A stretch of DNA of 64,000 nucleotides from Clostridiales bacterium (lineage in GTDB: Bacteria; Bacillota; Clostridia; Lachnospirales; Lachnospiraceae). The notes below the pieces were generated by a model that had not been told where the DNA came from, ran no database searches, and worked only from the letters and a program-made list of their open reading frames with translations. Made by a program: the position numbers and the translations under genes. The first letter of the stretch is position 1. Each line of letters starts with the position of its first letter. This document shows positions 15,615 to 25,807 of the stretch, piece after piece. The stretch is from contig JAAYNM010000090.1 of assembly GCA_012520815.1 (NCBI GenBank), forward strand, positions 1-64,000, read 5' to 3'.

Positions 15615-17819
15615 ATGCGAGAAGAAATAAATAGGAAGAATAGTAAGATAATAGATGAGAAAGTTGGCAATAAAAAAATCCAGAAATTGAAAAGTAAGAA
15701 AAACACCAAGGCATCTAAGGGCAAGAAAATTGCCAAGAGAATTGCCTTGGGTATTTTTGCGTGTATTTTTCTTGTAGGAGCATTTTTTGCAATAAAGTAT
15801 GGGAAAATGGTATTACAGTATAAAAAGGAAGCGGAATCACTAGTTACCAAGGGTGGAAGTGAAGTGTTTAGAAATACACTTACAAGTACTGTATACGATG
15901 CCAATGGCGAAGTTATTACTAAATTAAGTGGAAGTAGAGACTCTTATTATTTATCCATAGATGAAATTCCTTATGTGGTAAGACGTGCCTTTATTGCAAG
16001 TGAAGACAGAAAGTTCTACGAACATTCTGGCGTGGATTATTCGGCGGTGGGCAGGGCATTTTTAGCATTGGTAGAAAATGAAGGAGAAGTAACCCAAGGA
16101 GGAAGTACTATAACACAGCAGCTAGCTAGAAATATATATCTTTCAAAAGAGGTTTCTATTGAAAGAAAACTAAAAGAAATTTTTATTGCATGGGAGCTAG
16201 AAGATATATACTCAAAGGATGAGATATTAGAGTTCTATATAAATAATATTTATTTTGGAAACGGATTATATGGAATAGAAGCAGCATCTTGGGGGTACTT
16301 TAATAAGCCTGTTGTAGAATTGGACATTTCTCAAATGATATTTCTATGTGCAATTCCCAACAACCCTACACTCTATGATCCAATAGTGAATATAGACAAC
16401 ACATTAAAAAGAAGAGACAGAATTCTAAAGCAAATGAAGGAGTTAGGGGAGATAGATCAAAATTTATATATCCAAGCCATAAATGAAAATATTGTGCTTA
16501 GTATCAGTGAAAAAATAGTAAACAATTACGAAGAGACATTTATAAGGTATTGTGCAACTATTGAGCTGATGAAGCGGGATTCTTTTGTGTTTAGAAATTC
16601 CTTTGTGGATAAGGAAGATGAAGATGCCTATAACGAAATGTATCAGCAAAAATATAGTGAATGTAATAGCAGGTTGTTTACTGGAGGCTATGATATTTAC
16701 ACATCTATTGATATGGATATTCAAGATGAGTTGCAAAAGTCTTTAGATGTTATACTTGGAGGTTATACAGACACAAATGATGAAGGGGTGTATACATTTC
16801 AGGGAAGTGCCACCTGCATCGATAATGCTACTGGTTTAGTAGTGGCAATAGTAGGTGGTAGGAGCCAAGAAACAAAGGGATATACTCTGAATAGGGCTTA
16901 CCAGAGCCATAGACAACCGGGTAGCTCAATTAAGCCATTATTAGTGTACACACCGCTATTTGAAAGAGGATATACACCAGATACTCAGGTGATGGATGAA
17001 TGGTTCCAAGGGGGACCGAAAAACGCCACTGGAACCTATGCTGGCAGGATGAGATTACGCAGTGCAGTAGAGCAGTCGGTAAATACAGTTGCTTGGAAGC
17101 TTTTTGAAAGTTTAGGGGTTAATACAGGAATACAGTATCTTCTGGACATGAATTTTAATAAAATAGTAAAGAATGATTATGTACCATCGGTAGCCATTGG
17201 AGGGTTTACTTATGGAATGTCTTCTTTGGAGATGGCATCAGGATTTTCGACTATTGAAAATGATGGCGTATATAGAACAGCGACGTGCATTAGAAAAATT
17301 GTAAACTCTCGAGGTGAGGTGATTGTAGATAACGTTGCCAATATTTCGGGAGCTAAACAAATATATGAAACAAATGCAGCTAGAATGATGACCAATGTTT
17401 TACAAGGAGTGTTTACAAGTGGAACAGGAAGAAATTATCGTATTGAAAATGCAATATGTGCGGGAAAGACTGGAACCACTAATGATATAAAGGATGTGTG
17501 GTTTGTTGGCTATAGTCATTATTATACTACAGCAGTATGGTGTGGATATGATTTACCTAAGGAAATAACAGATGGGTATGGTAATACATGTGCAGGGCTC
17601 ATTTGGAAGAATTTTATGGAGGTAATACATGAAGGTAAAGAGAAAGTGAACTTTCCACCTTTCGTTGATACTGGTTCTAAATTCCCAGTATATGAGGAAG
17701 AAACTACAACACAGGAGCCAACTATAGACAATGAAATATATATACCAGATGAAACTACTGGATTTGAGAACTATACAACCATTAGCGGTGAAGAGGGTAT
17801 GTATACAGAGGCGGATTAA
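15615..17819 (+). CDS. Class A penicillin-binding protein (PBP1A type)
   Basis: A 734-aa membrane-anchored enzyme that polymerises and cross-links peptidoglycan. A Lys-rich cytosolic tail (1-40) precedes one membrane helix (about 42-60). The GT51 transglycosylase has EDRKFYEHSGVD (catalytic Glu near 130) and QGGSTITQQLARN. The transpeptidase has GSSIKP (Ser near 436), SVN and KTGTT (near 618). The C-terminus carries an acidic, Thr-rich tail (TTTQEPTIDN...) outside the cell. The start has only a weak GTGGAT upstream, so a nearby alternative cannot be excluded. It stands alone, just right of the repeat. Confidence 0.94.
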   Translation: MREEINRKNSKIIDEKVGNKKIQKLKSKKNTKASKGKKIAKRIALGIFACIFLVGAFFAIKYGKMVLQYKKEAESLVTKGGSEVFRNTLTSTVYDANGEVITKLSGSRDSYYLSIDEIPYVVRRAFIASEDRKFYEHSGVDYSAVGRAFLALVENEGEVTQGGSTITQQLARNIYLSKEVSIERKLKEIFIAWELEDIYSKDEILEFYINNIYFGNGLYGIEAASWGYFNKPVVELDISQMIFLCAIPNNPTLYDPIVNIDNTLKRRDRILKQMKELGEIDQNLYIQAINENIVLSISEKIVNNYEETFIRYCATIELMKRDSFVFRNSFVDKEDEDAYNEMYQQKYSECNSRLFTGGYDIYTSIDMDIQDELQKSLDVILGGYTDTNDEGVYTFQGSATCIDNATGLVVAIVGGRSQETKGYTLNRAYQSHRQPGSSIKPLLVYTPLFERGYTPDTQVMDEWFQGGPKNATGTYAGRMRLRSAVEQSVNTVAWKLFESLGVNTGIQYLLDMNFNKIVKNDYVPSVAIGGFTYGMSSLEMASGFSTIENDGVYRTATCIRKIVNSRGEVIVDNVANISGAKQIYETNAARMMTNVLQGVFTSGTGRNYRIENAICAGKTGTTNDIKDVWFVGYSHYYTTAVWCGYDLPKEITDGYGNTCAGLIWKNFMEVIHEGKEKVNFPPFVDTGSKFPVYEEETTTQEPTIDNEIYIPDETTGFENYTTISGEEGMYTEAD

Positions 17820-17914
17820 GGTGGGAAGGTTAAGGAAAAAAGTTTACAAAGGAAATAGGAAGGTATTGAAGAAGGAATTAAGAAAAGGTAGAATCAAAAA
17901 AAGATAATAATCAT

Positions 17915-17975
17915 AAAAATATCGACCTCTCAAGCATGGGATTGTAAATCCAGTATTTGGGGGTCGATATTTTTT
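17915..17975. terminator. Bidirectional terminator between pbp and prs
   Basis: AAAAATATCGACC pairs with GGTCGATATTTTTT across a loop of about 34 bases. The genes on both sides converge on it. Confidence 0.8.
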
Positions 17976-18012
17976 ATAGTTTTCTATAAGATAAGGTATA
18001 TTATAAAATAAC

Positions 18013-19197
18013 CTATTTATTACCTAATTCTTCTTTGTATTTATTTACTACAGTATGGATACGTCCAACTGGATTGAGAAGTTCGCTAATAGAAGCATCG
18101 TGGTTGAGTGTATCAATAATTAATGATATGTATTTGCTCATATCGCAATTTATGTAGTAAGGTTTTGATAATAATTCAGGTGTTTGGTATGTGAGGTTTG
18201 TAGTAAGGACTCTATTAATGTATCCTTTCTCATAAGCCTCATCAAACTTATCAAGACCGTTTGTAAATAAACCAAATGTAGTAGCAACAAATACCTTTCT
18301 TGCTTTACGTTCTTTTAATTCTTTAGCAACTTCAAGAACACTTTCACCAGAAGAAATCATATCATCAATAATAAGAACATCCTTGTCCTCTACAGAAGAG
18401 CCTAGGAACTCATGGGCAACGATAGGATTGCGTCCGTTAACAATTCGAGCGTAATCACGTCTCTTATAGAACATACCCATATCAAGCCCAAGTACATTTG
18501 AAAGGTAAACAGCACGGCTTGTACCACCTTCATCTGGACTAATAATCATCATATGATTAGAATCAAGATTAAGATCTCTCTCAGTTCTAAGTAAACCTTT
18601 GATAAATTGATAAGCTGGTTGAACAGTCTCAAAACCCTTAAGAGGAATGGCATTTTGAACACGTGGGTCATGGGCATCAAATGTAATGATATTCTCAACA
18701 CCCATAGACGTTAATTCTTGGAGTGCCAGTGCGCAGTCCAATGACTCGCGGCCTGTTCTTTTATGTTGTCTGCTTTCATAGAGGAATGGCATAATAACGG
18801 TAATTCTTCTTGCCTTACCACCGACAGCAGCGATAATTCTCTTTAAGTCCTGATAGTGATCATCAGGAGACATATGGTTGGTTTTTCCGCAGAGTGAATA
18901 TGTCATACTGTAATTTCCTACATCTACTAAAATGTAAAGGTCCTTACCACGAACAGATTCATTAATAATGCCCTTGGCTTCGCCAGAACCAAATCTTGGG
19001 ACTTTAGCATCTACAAGGAATGAATCCTTTTGATATCCTGAGAAAGATAGGGGATGTATAGGGTCACCAGTACGCTCGTCTCTCCAGCGAGTAATGTAGT
19101 TATTGATCTTATCGCCTAAAGACCTGCAGCTTTCCAGTGCAATAATTCCCAAAGGTCCAACAGGTATAGTTTCTAAATTGTTTTCTTCAACTGACAT
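18013..19197 (-). CDS. prs: Ribose-phosphate pyrophosphokinase, long form
   Basis: A 394-aa enzyme that makes PRPP from ribose 5-phosphate and ATP for nucleotide, His and Trp synthesis. It is about 80 residues longer than the classical Prs of roughly 315 aa. The family core is clear: MPFLYESRQHKRTGRESLD (flexible loop), ITFDAHDPRVQNAIP and the PRPP-binding DVLIIDDMISSGES. The extra length is mainly at the N-terminus and in insertions around HPLSFSGYQKDSF. This longer type is common in Clostridia. GGAGGG lies 6 bases before the ATG. It has its own promoter behind the DnaC-like gene. Confidence 0.92.
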   Translation of the reverse strand: MSVEENNLETIPVGPLGIIALESCRSLGDKINNYITRWRDERTGDPIHPLSFSGYQKDSFLVDAKVPRFGSGEAKGIINESVRGKDLYILVDVGNYSMTYSLCGKTNHMSPDDHYQDLKRIIAAVGGKARRITVIMPFLYESRQHKRTGRESLDCALALQELTSMGVENIITFDAHDPRVQNAIPLKGFETVQPAYQFIKGLLRTERDLNLDSNHMMIISPDEGGTSRAVYLSNVLGLDMGMFYKRRDYARIVNGRNPIVAHEFLGSSVEDKDVLIIDDMISSGESVLEVAKELKERKARKVFVATTFGLFTNGLDKFDEAYEKGYINRVLTTNLTYQTPELLSKPYYINCDMSKYISLIIDTLNHDASISELLNPVGRIHTVVNKYKEELGNK

Positions 19198-19237
19198 AAT
19201 GTCCCTCCATGTATGGTTTGTTTAAAGTGCAACAAAT

Positions 19238-19266
19238 ATTATAAATGGTTTTACAGATATATGCAA
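19238..19266 (-). promoter_or_regulatory. Promoter of prs
   Basis: On the minus strand TTGCAT (19261-19266) and TATAAT (19238-19243) have a 17-base spacer and lie 41 bases upstream of the prs ATG. Confidence 0.65.
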
Positions 19267-19271
19267 TACCA

Positions 19272-20249
19272 TTATTTTAAAACATTTTTATATCGAAGAT
19301 CATCACCAAATATCTTTAGTAGAGTATAGTTGCTGGTAAGTCTTGAAAAAATTCTTTCTGAATAAGTGGCTCTTATATCACCAAGAGAAAGATTAGTAGA
19401 AATAATAATTGGTTTTTTTGCTAAGAAACGTTCGTTAATACAGTTAAAAAAAGCAGAAGCCGTAAATGTATTAACAAGTTCGGTACCTAAGTCATCTATT
19501 ATTAGTAGGTCACAATCTAAGAAGCTTGAGCTTGTACCCTCTTCAAAATCTTTGTGTTTAAATGTTCTATCAGCTAGAATGTCAAATAGTCTAATAGAAG
19601 ATAAGTAAATTACGGAATGGGAGTTGTCCATTAGCTCTTTCGCAATGCAATTTGTAAGAAATGATTTGCCTACACCAGTTTCCCCATAAATAAGCAGATT
19701 GGTAAATGTGGTATCAAAATCTCTCGCAAAGCGCTTGGCTACCTCCAAAGCATTTTTCATATTGTCATAGGCATTACATCCAGTCGCATTATCAGTAATA
19801 TCACGACTATATAAGGATAAGTTAAAGGTATCAAAGTTTTCCTTTGAAAGAACTTCTTTAAGATTTGATTGTTCGTAAAGAACATCTATTATATGTGTTT
19901 TTAAACAATGACACTTCTCGTTTTGGATATATCCAGTATCATGGCAATCAGGACAGTCATAAACGGGGTCCAAGTATCCAGCAGGAAAGTTAGAGGCTAA
20001 AAGCTCTTGTTTCTCAGTTCGTAATGCGGTTAACTGATTTCTGAAGGAATCCATAGAAGCACCTTGGTTTAATAGTAAGGCCTTAGCAGTATCCACAGAT
20101 AGAGAAGAAATAGTATCATCAATCTCTTTTATACGAGGTAGTTTATCATATACATTACGTTGCTTCTCTTCCTTTATATGATGTAATCGAAGTCTTTTCT
20201 GATCGTATAATCGAAGTATTTCATTATACTTTGAAGGTGAAACAGACAT
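19272..20249 (-). CDS. DnaC/DnaI-like ATPase, probable helicase loader
   Basis: A 325-aa AAA+ ATPase likely to load DnaB at origins or restart sites. The N-terminal helical part (1-95) is followed by a cysteine cluster, CPDCHDTGYIQNEKCHCLK, as in DnaI-type zinc domains. The ATPase has Walker A IYGETGVGKSFLTN (near residue 188) and Walker B LLIIDDLGTE. The arginine-finger region SERIFSRLTSNY is present. AGGAGG precedes the ATG. It follows the DnaD gene by 9 bases, so the two primosome proteins are made together. IstB-like transposition proteins share this fold, but no IS21 transposase is present. Confidence 0.88.
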   Translation of the reverse strand: MSVSPSKYNEILRLYDQKRLRLHHIKEEKQRNVYDKLPRIKEIDDTISSLSVDTAKALLLNQGASMDSFRNQLTALRTEKQELLASNFPAGYLDPVYDCPDCHDTGYIQNEKCHCLKTHIIDVLYEQSNLKEVLSKENFDTFNLSLYSRDITDNATGCNAYDNMKNALEVAKRFARDFDTTFTNLLIYGETGVGKSFLTNCIAKELMDNSHSVIYLSSIRLFDILADRTFKHKDFEEGTSSSFLDCDLLIIDDLGTELVNTFTASAFFNCINERFLAKKPIIISTNLSLGDIRATYSERIFSRLTSNYTLLKIFGDDLRYKNVLK

Positions 20250-20258
20250 ATAAGCCTC

Positions 20259-21467
20259 CTATTTGCGTCTCAACAGTTCGCGTTCAAGGGCATCATAGTC
20301 ATAAGAACGCTGTGGGAAGGTGTTAAATCCATTGTTCTTAGTCTTTGGAACTGAAGAAGTATGTGTATTTTTGTTTATGTTTTTAGCGCAGTTGCTGGCC
20401 GCATTATGCTCATCATCAATTTTTTGTAAATCATCAAGTGTTTTAACATTCTTTTTTAACCAACGCTGTAGAATAGAATCTGCATACTTGAAGCTTGGAG
20501 TGTGAATGGCCAAAATAGTTCGATTGCAAGCCTCCACGATAATATCCATAGAGAATCCGTACTCCTTAAGCCATTTGTCTATAAGATTTTTCTCTATAGC
20601 TCCTGGAATCCGTCCGGTTATTCCAAAGGCCTTTAGAACTGGAGTATAAGTTCCTGTATATAGGGAATTGTGTTCCTTTGCTTCCTCAACACAGGTAACA
20701 CCTGAACTTGCCCAATCTAAAGCCACTTTTTCAATGTATCTAAGATTTTTGTGGTTGTTTGATACGCAGTAGTCTATAAGGTATTCAATAAGCTCGATAT
20801 TGAATTTTAAACCATCATAAAAATATAGAATAGTGTTAGTATCAGCAGGGCTAAGAGTCTTACTAAGATAAATCTGAGCTATGTAAAGCAGTTCCTGAAT
20901 GTCGCTATCAGAGGTAAGCTTAGTTAATTCATCAGTTGAAAAACTATGCTTCTTGGCAACTGGAGAAATATCATAGTCTCCTGCTTCTGCTATCTCTTCA
21001 TTAATATTTTTACCAGGGGTGACAACATGAATACCTAGCGGATCAAGGTCTGATGATGTAACTGAGGTTGTATGTATGCTGGAATTATCATGGGCAAGTG
21101 TAGTTTCAGAATTTAAAATAATGGTGTCGTCAGACTTAGTTGGTACATATTTGAATGTAAGAGGAGCATCAGCACGAACATCCTTTAGGGTGATTCTAGT
21201 TAGATGCTTGGCATCGTCGAAACCCAAAGAAATAAGTCCTATTTGTTCCCAATAGGTAAGCGCACGTAAGACATCCTTTTCAGTATATTCAAACACATCG
21301 GCAATATTACTTATAGAAATGTTCATACCACTTCCACAACGGCGTAAAAGGTATAAATAGATCTTGACATATTCACCGTTGGCCTTTGCCATGTATTCAT
21401 CAAGAAAATAATTGGACACAATAGTAACGTCCAATGATGAATTCTTTTCTAATAAAATTGTATTCAT
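20259..21467 (-). CDS. DnaD-domain primosome protein
   Basis: A 402-aa protein of the DnaD/DnaB (Bacillus sense) family that remodels DNA during replication initiation or restart. The N-terminal winged-helix region includes YFLDEYMAKANGEYVKIYLYLLR. Two DnaD-type repeats follow: one around TNTILYFYDGLKFNIELIEYLIDYC and another around AIEKNLIDKWLKEYGFSMDIIVEAC, each ending in a YI..I...W / YADSILQRWLKK element. The start at 21467 has AGGAGA upstream; the 76-residue longer track ORF has no ribosome site. It forms an operon with the DnaC-like gene. Confidence 0.85.
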   Translation of the reverse strand: MNTILLEKNSSLDVTIVSNYFLDEYMAKANGEYVKIYLYLLRRCGSGMNISISNIADVFEYTEKDVLRALTYWEQIGLISLGFDDAKHLTRITLKDVRADAPLTFKYVPTKSDDTIILNSETTLAHDNSSIHTTSVTSSDLDPLGIHVVTPGKNINEEIAEAGDYDISPVAKKHSFSTDELTKLTSDSDIQELLYIAQIYLSKTLSPADTNTILYFYDGLKFNIELIEYLIDYCVSNNHKNLRYIEKVALDWASSGVTCVEEAKEHNSLYTGTYTPVLKAFGITGRIPGAIEKNLIDKWLKEYGFSMDIIVEACNRTILAIHTPSFKYADSILQRWLKKNVKTLDDLQKIDDEHNAASNCAKNINKNTHTSSVPKTKNNGFNTFPQRSYDYDALERELLRRK

Positions 21468-21506
21468 AGTTGTCTCTCCTAACGAATCTTTCCATAATGT
21501 TTCCAT

Positions 21507-21515
21507 AGTATAGCA
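21507..21515 (-). promoter_or_regulatory. Extended -10 promoter of the dnaD operon
   Basis: On the minus strand TGC-TATACT forms an extended -10 about 40 bases before the dnaD ATG. No good -35 is seen. Confidence 0.45.
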
Positions 21516-21681
21516 CATTTTTTGGGGGATGGGAATAGGTCTTAAGTATGATAAAATCAGTAAATGCGAGTATTTGCCATAAAGTGGAAAATGTGGAAAA
21601 AGCGGATGATTTTTGATATAAAAGCAGAAAAAAATAAAAGTAAAAGGCATAGTAGTCATAAGCACTTTTATAAACGAAAGC

Positions 21682-21736
21682 AAAAAAATATCCACATAAA
21701 TGATAGGTGTTATAAACCAATCAAATATGTGGATAT
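21682..21736 (-). terminator. Terminator after murC
   Basis: On the minus strand ATATCCACATA pairs with TATGTGGATAT across a 27-base loop and is followed by TTTTTTT. It begins about 10 bases after the murC stop. Confidence 0.82.
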
Positions 21737-21745
21737 GTGGATAAG

Positions 21746-23137
21746 TTATTTAGAAAGTAGGTTTTCGCCCACTTTAACAATATCTCCGGCTCCCATAGTT
21801 ATCAACAAATCACCGTTGATACAATTTGTTAATAAAAATTTTGCTATTTCTTCGAATGTAGGGAAGTAGTGGCAGTCAACGCCTAATTTTTTTAATTCAT
21901 TTAGTAGGTCTAAAGAAGTGATGCCAATAGTGTTTTTCTCTCTAGCTGCATAAATATCAGCTAAAATAACTTTATCAGCCAAGGATAATGCTCTGGCAAA
22001 ATCCTTCAAGAATGCGTTTGTACGTGTGTATGTATGAGGTTGGAAAACGCACCAAGTAGTTTTATGAGTATAATTCTTAGCTGTTTTTAAGGTGGCTTCA
22101 ATTTCATTTGGATGGTGAGCATAATCATCGATTACAGTAACACCATTTACCGTACCTTTATATTCAAATCGTCTTTCGGAACCTACACAAGATTTGAGAC
22201 CAGCCTTAATTGTTTCTAGGTCAATTCCCATTGCAAGACCGCAACAAACAGCAGAAAGGGAATTGGTGATATTATGCATACCTGTAACAGATAATTCAAT
22301 TCTTCCATTGGACTCACCATCAATAATTAGGTCATAACTTCCTCTTGCAAACTCATCAAAAGAAATATTTGAGGCAGAGACATAACTTTTGGAAGTATTT
22401 GGGCCAAATGTCATTACCTTGCACTTTAAGTCCTTAATGAAAAAATCAATGTCATCAATATCACTGTTAATTATTAGTACACCATCATCAGGGATAAGTT
22501 CGGCGTATTTCTTAAAGCTGTTGCGGATATCGTCAATATCTTTAAAAAAGTCCATATGGTCTTCACAAACATTGAGGATAACTCCAATGGTTGGGTAGAA
22601 AGATAGGAAACTGTTGGTATATTCACAGGCTTCAGTAATGAATGTATCTGAGTTACCTATACGAATATTACCACCGATAGAATCAAGTACCCCCCCTACC
22701 ATAATAGTAGGATCACTCTTAGCTTCTAATAAAATATGTGAAATCATAGAAGTAGTAGTGGTTTTTCCGTGGGTTCCAGCTACACCAATGGCTGTATTAT
22801 ATTGTTTCATTATAAGTCCTACAAGTTCAGCTCTTGGAATAGCAGGGATATTTAATTCACCAGCACGTATAAGCTCTGGGTTACTTTGATTTACAGCGGC
22901 AGTGTAAACAACAAGCTCAATATCAGGTGTAATATTTTCACTGGAATGTTCATATACTATCTTTGCGCCAAGGGAGGTTAAGTGATTGGTGAGTGGGGAT
23001 TCTCTAGAATCTGAACCAGATATAGCTATTGATTTAGAAAGAAGAATGGTAGCGAGACCGCTCATGCTAATGCCACCGATTCCAATAAAATGTACCTTTT
23101 TTATGTTTGATAAGTTGATATATGAAGTTTTGCTCAT
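21746..23137 (-). CDS. murC: UDP-N-acetylmuramate--L-alanine ligase
   Basis: A 463-aa cytosolic Mur ligase that adds L-Ala to UDP-MurNAc, the first peptide step of peptidoglycan synthesis. The N-terminal Rossmann domain starts KKVHFIGIGGISMSGLA. The ATP site is GVAGTHGKTTTTSM (near residue 112), followed by EACEYTNSFL and NVCEDHMDFF. The C-terminal domain has IDDYAHHPNEI. The start at 23137 has GGAGG 6 bases upstream; the 35-residue longer track ORF has none. It is separate from the other mur genes in the window, with its own promoter and terminator. Confidence 0.95.
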   Translation of the reverse strand: MSKTSYINLSNIKKVHFIGIGGISMSGLATILLSKSIAISGSDSRESPLTNHLTSLGAKIVYEHSSENITPDIELVVYTAAVNQSNPELIRAGELNIPAIPRAELVGLIMKQYNTAIGVAGTHGKTTTTSMISHILLEAKSDPTIMVGGVLDSIGGNIRIGNSDTFITEACEYTNSFLSFYPTIGVILNVCEDHMDFFKDIDDIRNSFKKYAELIPDDGVLIINSDIDDIDFFIKDLKCKVMTFGPNTSKSYVSASNISFDEFARGSYDLIIDGESNGRIELSVTGMHNITNSLSAVCCGLAMGIDLETIKAGLKSCVGSERRFEYKGTVNGVTVIDDYAHHPNEIEATLKTAKNYTHKTTWCVFQPHTYTRTNAFLKDFARALSLADKVILADIYAAREKNTIGITSLDLLNELKKLGVDCHYFPTFEEIAKFLLTNCINGDLLITMGAGDIVKVGENLLSK

Positions 23138-23183
23138 ATTATCCTCCAGTCTCCTAAATTTAATAAGAAAATAATTAAACATT

Positions 23184-23211
23184 ATTATACTACTTGAGCT
23201 GAAATTTGCAA
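23184..23211 (-). promoter_or_regulatory. Promoter of murC
   Basis: On the minus strand TTGCAA (23206-23211) and TATAAT (23184-23189) with a 16-base spacer, about 47 bases before the murC ATG. Confidence 0.6.
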
Positions 23212-23331
23212 ATACATATGAGTAAAAGTTAAGTAAATGCAAATCCCTGTAAAATTATTAAAAAGTACCAAAATATTGCATATCATTATCTGATAACTAT
23301 ATAATTTATATATTTTAGGCACATAAATTAG

Positions 23332-23360
23332 TTCACTAAATGACTAATATATGATACAAT
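23332..23360 (+). promoter_or_regulatory. Promoter of glgC-glgD-spoVG
   Basis: TTCACT (23332-23337) and TACAAT (23355-23360) with a 17-base spacer, 30 bases before the glgC start. Confidence 0.6.
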
Positions 23361-23390
23361 TATTTTATAAACAAACAGCGAGGTGATAAC

Positions 23391-24662
23391 GTGATTAAAA
23401 AAGAGATGATAGCCATGCTTTTGGCTGGGGGACAAGGAAGTCGTTTAGGAGTTCTCACATCAAAAGTGGCAAAACCAGCAGTAGCATTTGGTGGAAAGTA
23501 TCGTATTATTGATTTTCCACTTAGTAACTGTATTAATTCAGGCGTTGATACCGTAGGTGTACTCACTCAGTATCAGCCACTCAGACTTAATACACATATT
23601 GGAATTGGTATTCCATGGGATCTAGATAGAAATATTGGTGGTGTTACAGTGTTACCACCATATGAAAAAAATGGTAATAGTGAATGGTACACAGGTACAG
23701 CAAATGCCATTTATCAAAATATCGGATACATGGAGCAGTACAACCCTGAGTATGTACTTATTTTGTCTGGCGACCATATTTACAAGATGGATTATGAGAT
23801 TATGTTGAATTATCATAAATCCCATGATGCTGATATCACAATCGCATGTATGCCGGTACCTATGGAGGAAGCTAGTAGATTCGGTGTTGTTCTTACGGAT
23901 GATGAAAATAGAATTTCGGAGTTTGAGGAGAAACCAGAACATCCAAGAAGTAACCTAGCATCTATGGGCATTTACATATTTAAATGGTCAGTTTTAAGGG
24001 ATGCATTAATTACACTTAAAGATCAAAAGCAGTGCGATTTTGGTAAGCATATTATTCCATATTGTCACGAAAAGGGCGATAAAGTATTTGCGTATGAGTA
24101 CAATGGATATTGGAAGGATGTTGGTACACTTGGTTCATATTGGGAAGCTAATATGGAACTTATAGACTTGATACCAGTATTTAACCTCTATGAAGAGTTT
24201 TGGAAGATATACACAAATAGTACAACTCTTCCACCCCAGTATATTTCAGATAACAGTAGAATCGACAGAAGCATTATTAGTGAAGGCTGTGATATATATG
24301 GGGAAGTATATAACTCAGTTATTGGTGCAGGAGTTACTATTGGTGCAGGTGCGGTGATAAGAGATTCTATCATTATGCAAAATGTTCAGATTGGTAGTTA
24401 TTGTCGGGTTGACAAGGCTATCATTGCTGACAATGTTACAGTTGAAGAGAATGTCCAAATTGGAGTAGGTGAAGAAGCACCTAGCAAGTTAGATCCAAGA
24501 ATATATTCATTTGGTCTGGCTACTATTGGCGAGAATTCATATGTACCTAAAAATGTTAGGATTGGTAAAAACACAGCCATTGCGGGTATTACCCAGGAGT
24601 GTGATTATCCTGAGGGATTGCTTCCTAGTGGCGAATCTATAATTAAGGCAGGTGATATGTAA
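23391..24662 (+). CDS. glgC: Glucose-1-phosphate adenylyltransferase, catalytic subunit
   Basis: A 423-aa enzyme that makes ADP-glucose from glucose 1-phosphate and ATP, the committed step of glycogen synthesis. The nucleotidyltransferase motif is [15 protein letters not shown] (residues about 8-22). [20 protein letters not shown] follows, with [10 protein letters not shown] for metal and EFEEKP for glucose 1-phosphate. The C-terminal left-handed beta-helix shows hexapeptide repeats ([19 protein letters not shown]). It starts with GTG, with GAGGTG 5 bases upstream; MIKKEM matches the family. It overlaps glgD by one base (TAATG), so they are translationally coupled. Confidence 0.96.
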   Translation: MIKKEMIAMLLAGGQGSRLGVLTSKVAKPAVAFGGKYRIIDFPLSNCINSGVDTVGVLTQYQPLRLNTHIGIGIPWDLDRNIGGVTVLPPYEKNGNSEWYTGTANAIYQNIGYMEQYNPEYVLILSGDHIYKMDYEIMLNYHKSHDADITIACMPVPMEEASRFGVVLTDDENRISEFEEKPEHPRSNLASMGIYIFKWSVLRDALITLKDQKQCDFGKHIIPYCHEKGDKVFAYEYNGYWKDVGTLGSYWEANMELIDLIPVFNLYEEFWKIYTNSTTLPPQYISDNSRIDRSIISEGCDIYGEVYNSVIGAGVTIGAGAVIRDSIIMQNVQIGSYCRVDKAIIADNVTVEENVQIGVGEEAPSKLDPRIYSFGLATIGENSYVPKNVRIGKNTAIAGITQECDYPEGLLPSGESIIKAGDM

Positions 24663-25783
24663 TGAGAGCGATTGGTATTATTTTAGCAGGTGGAAACAAC
24701 AATAAAATGAAAGAACTCTCAACTAAGAGAGCAATTGCTGCTATGCCAATAGCAGGAAGCTATAGAGCGATAGATTTTGCCTTAAGTAATATGTCTAACT
24801 CTAGTATTCATAAGGTAGCAGTACTTACACAGTACAATGCAAAGTCTCTGAATGAACATTTAAGTTCCTCAAAATGGTGGGACTTCGGTAGAAAACAGGG
24901 TGGACTATACGTGTTAACACCATCTATAACAGCTGCTAACGGATTTTGGTACCGTGGAACGGCAGACAGTATTTGGCAGAATATTAATTTTCTTAAGAAT
25001 AGCCATGAGCCATATGTAGTTATTGCTGCAGGCGATGGCATCTATAAGTTAGATTACAATAAAGTATTAGAATATCATATCAAAAAGCAGGCTGACATTA
25101 CTGTGGTATGCAAGAGTATGCCTAATATTACCGATGTAAGCAGATTTGGTCTTGTAAAGATGAATGAAGATAGCAGGATAATTGAATTTGAAGAAAAACC
25201 AATGGCATCAGATTCAACAACAGTTTCTGCAGGCATTTATATTATTAGAAGACGTCAGTTAATCGAACTTATTGAGAAATGCGCAGAAGAGGAAAGACAT
25301 GACTTTGTAAATGATATTTTAGTAAGATATAAGAATATTAAGAAAATCTATGGTTACAAAATGGATAATTATTGGAGTAACATTTCCACTGTGGAATCAT
25401 ATTATAATACAAACATGGCATTTTTAAAACCGGAGGTACGTAACTATTTCTTCAAGGAGTATCCGGACATCTATTCAAAGGTAGACGATATGCCACCTGC
25501 GAAATATAATCCAGGTTCAGATGTTAAGAACAGCCTAGTCTCTAGTGGATGTATTATTAATGGTCAAGTGGAGAATTCCATTCTCTTCAAGAAAGCCTAT
25601 GTTGGAAATAACTGCGTTATTAAGAATTCAATCATTCTCAATAACGTATATATTGGCGACAATACTTATATTGAGAACTGCATTGTAGAAAGTAGGGACA
25701 CAATCAGAGCTAATACAAGACATGTAGGCGAAAATGGTCAAATAAAGATAGTTGTAGAGAGAAATGACCGCTTTGGTCTGTAA
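24662..25783 (+). CDS. glgD: GlgD, ADP-glucose pyrophosphorylase partner subunit
   Basis: A 373-aa paralogue of GlgC. In Firmicutes GlgC and GlgD form a mixed tetramer in which GlgD has little or no catalytic activity but modulates GlgC. The motif is degraded to ILAGGNNNKMKELSTKRAIAAMP, compared with GGQGSRL in GlgC, as expected for this subunit. AAGDGIYKLDY replaces GDHIYKMDY. The hexapeptide C-terminus is shorter (SGCIINGQVENSILF). It is coupled to glgC and followed 24 bases later by spoVG. Confidence 0.94.
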   Translation: MRAIGIILAGGNNNKMKELSTKRAIAAMPIAGSYRAIDFALSNMSNSSIHKVAVLTQYNAKSLNEHLSSSKWWDFGRKQGGLYVLTPSITAANGFWYRGTADSIWQNINFLKNSHEPYVVIAAGDGIYKLDYNKVLEYHIKKQADITVVCKSMPNITDVSRFGLVKMNEDSRIIEFEEKPMASDSTTVSAGIYIIRRRQLIELIEKCAEEERHDFVNDILVRYKNIKKIYGYKMDNYWSNISTVESYYNTNMAFLKPEVRNYFFKEYPDIYSKVDDMPPAKYNPGSDVKNSLVSSGCIINGQVENSILFKKAYVGNNCVIKNSIILNNVYIGDNTYIENCIVESRDTIRANTRHVGENGQIKIVVERNDRFGL

Positions 25784-25807
25784 GTGTAATGTGAAAGGGG
25801 ATTTTAC

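Noticed and set aside
15539-15634. Small ORF MRKYTKIQKYIKVK... overlapping the PBP start
   Set aside because: 31 codons of low complexity, no ribosome site, overlaps the PBP start. Considered chance.
17821-17907. Small basic ORF (GTG start, MGRLRKKVYKGNRK...) right after the PBP gene
   Set aside because: 28 residues, very Lys/Arg-rich as expected from AG-rich DNA, no convincing ribosome site and directly in front of a terminator. Not supported as a gene.
19272-20249. IstB helper protein of an IS21 element
   Set aside because: Same ATPase fold, but there is no IstA or inverted repeat, and it sits in an operon with DnaD and has the DnaI-type cysteine cluster.
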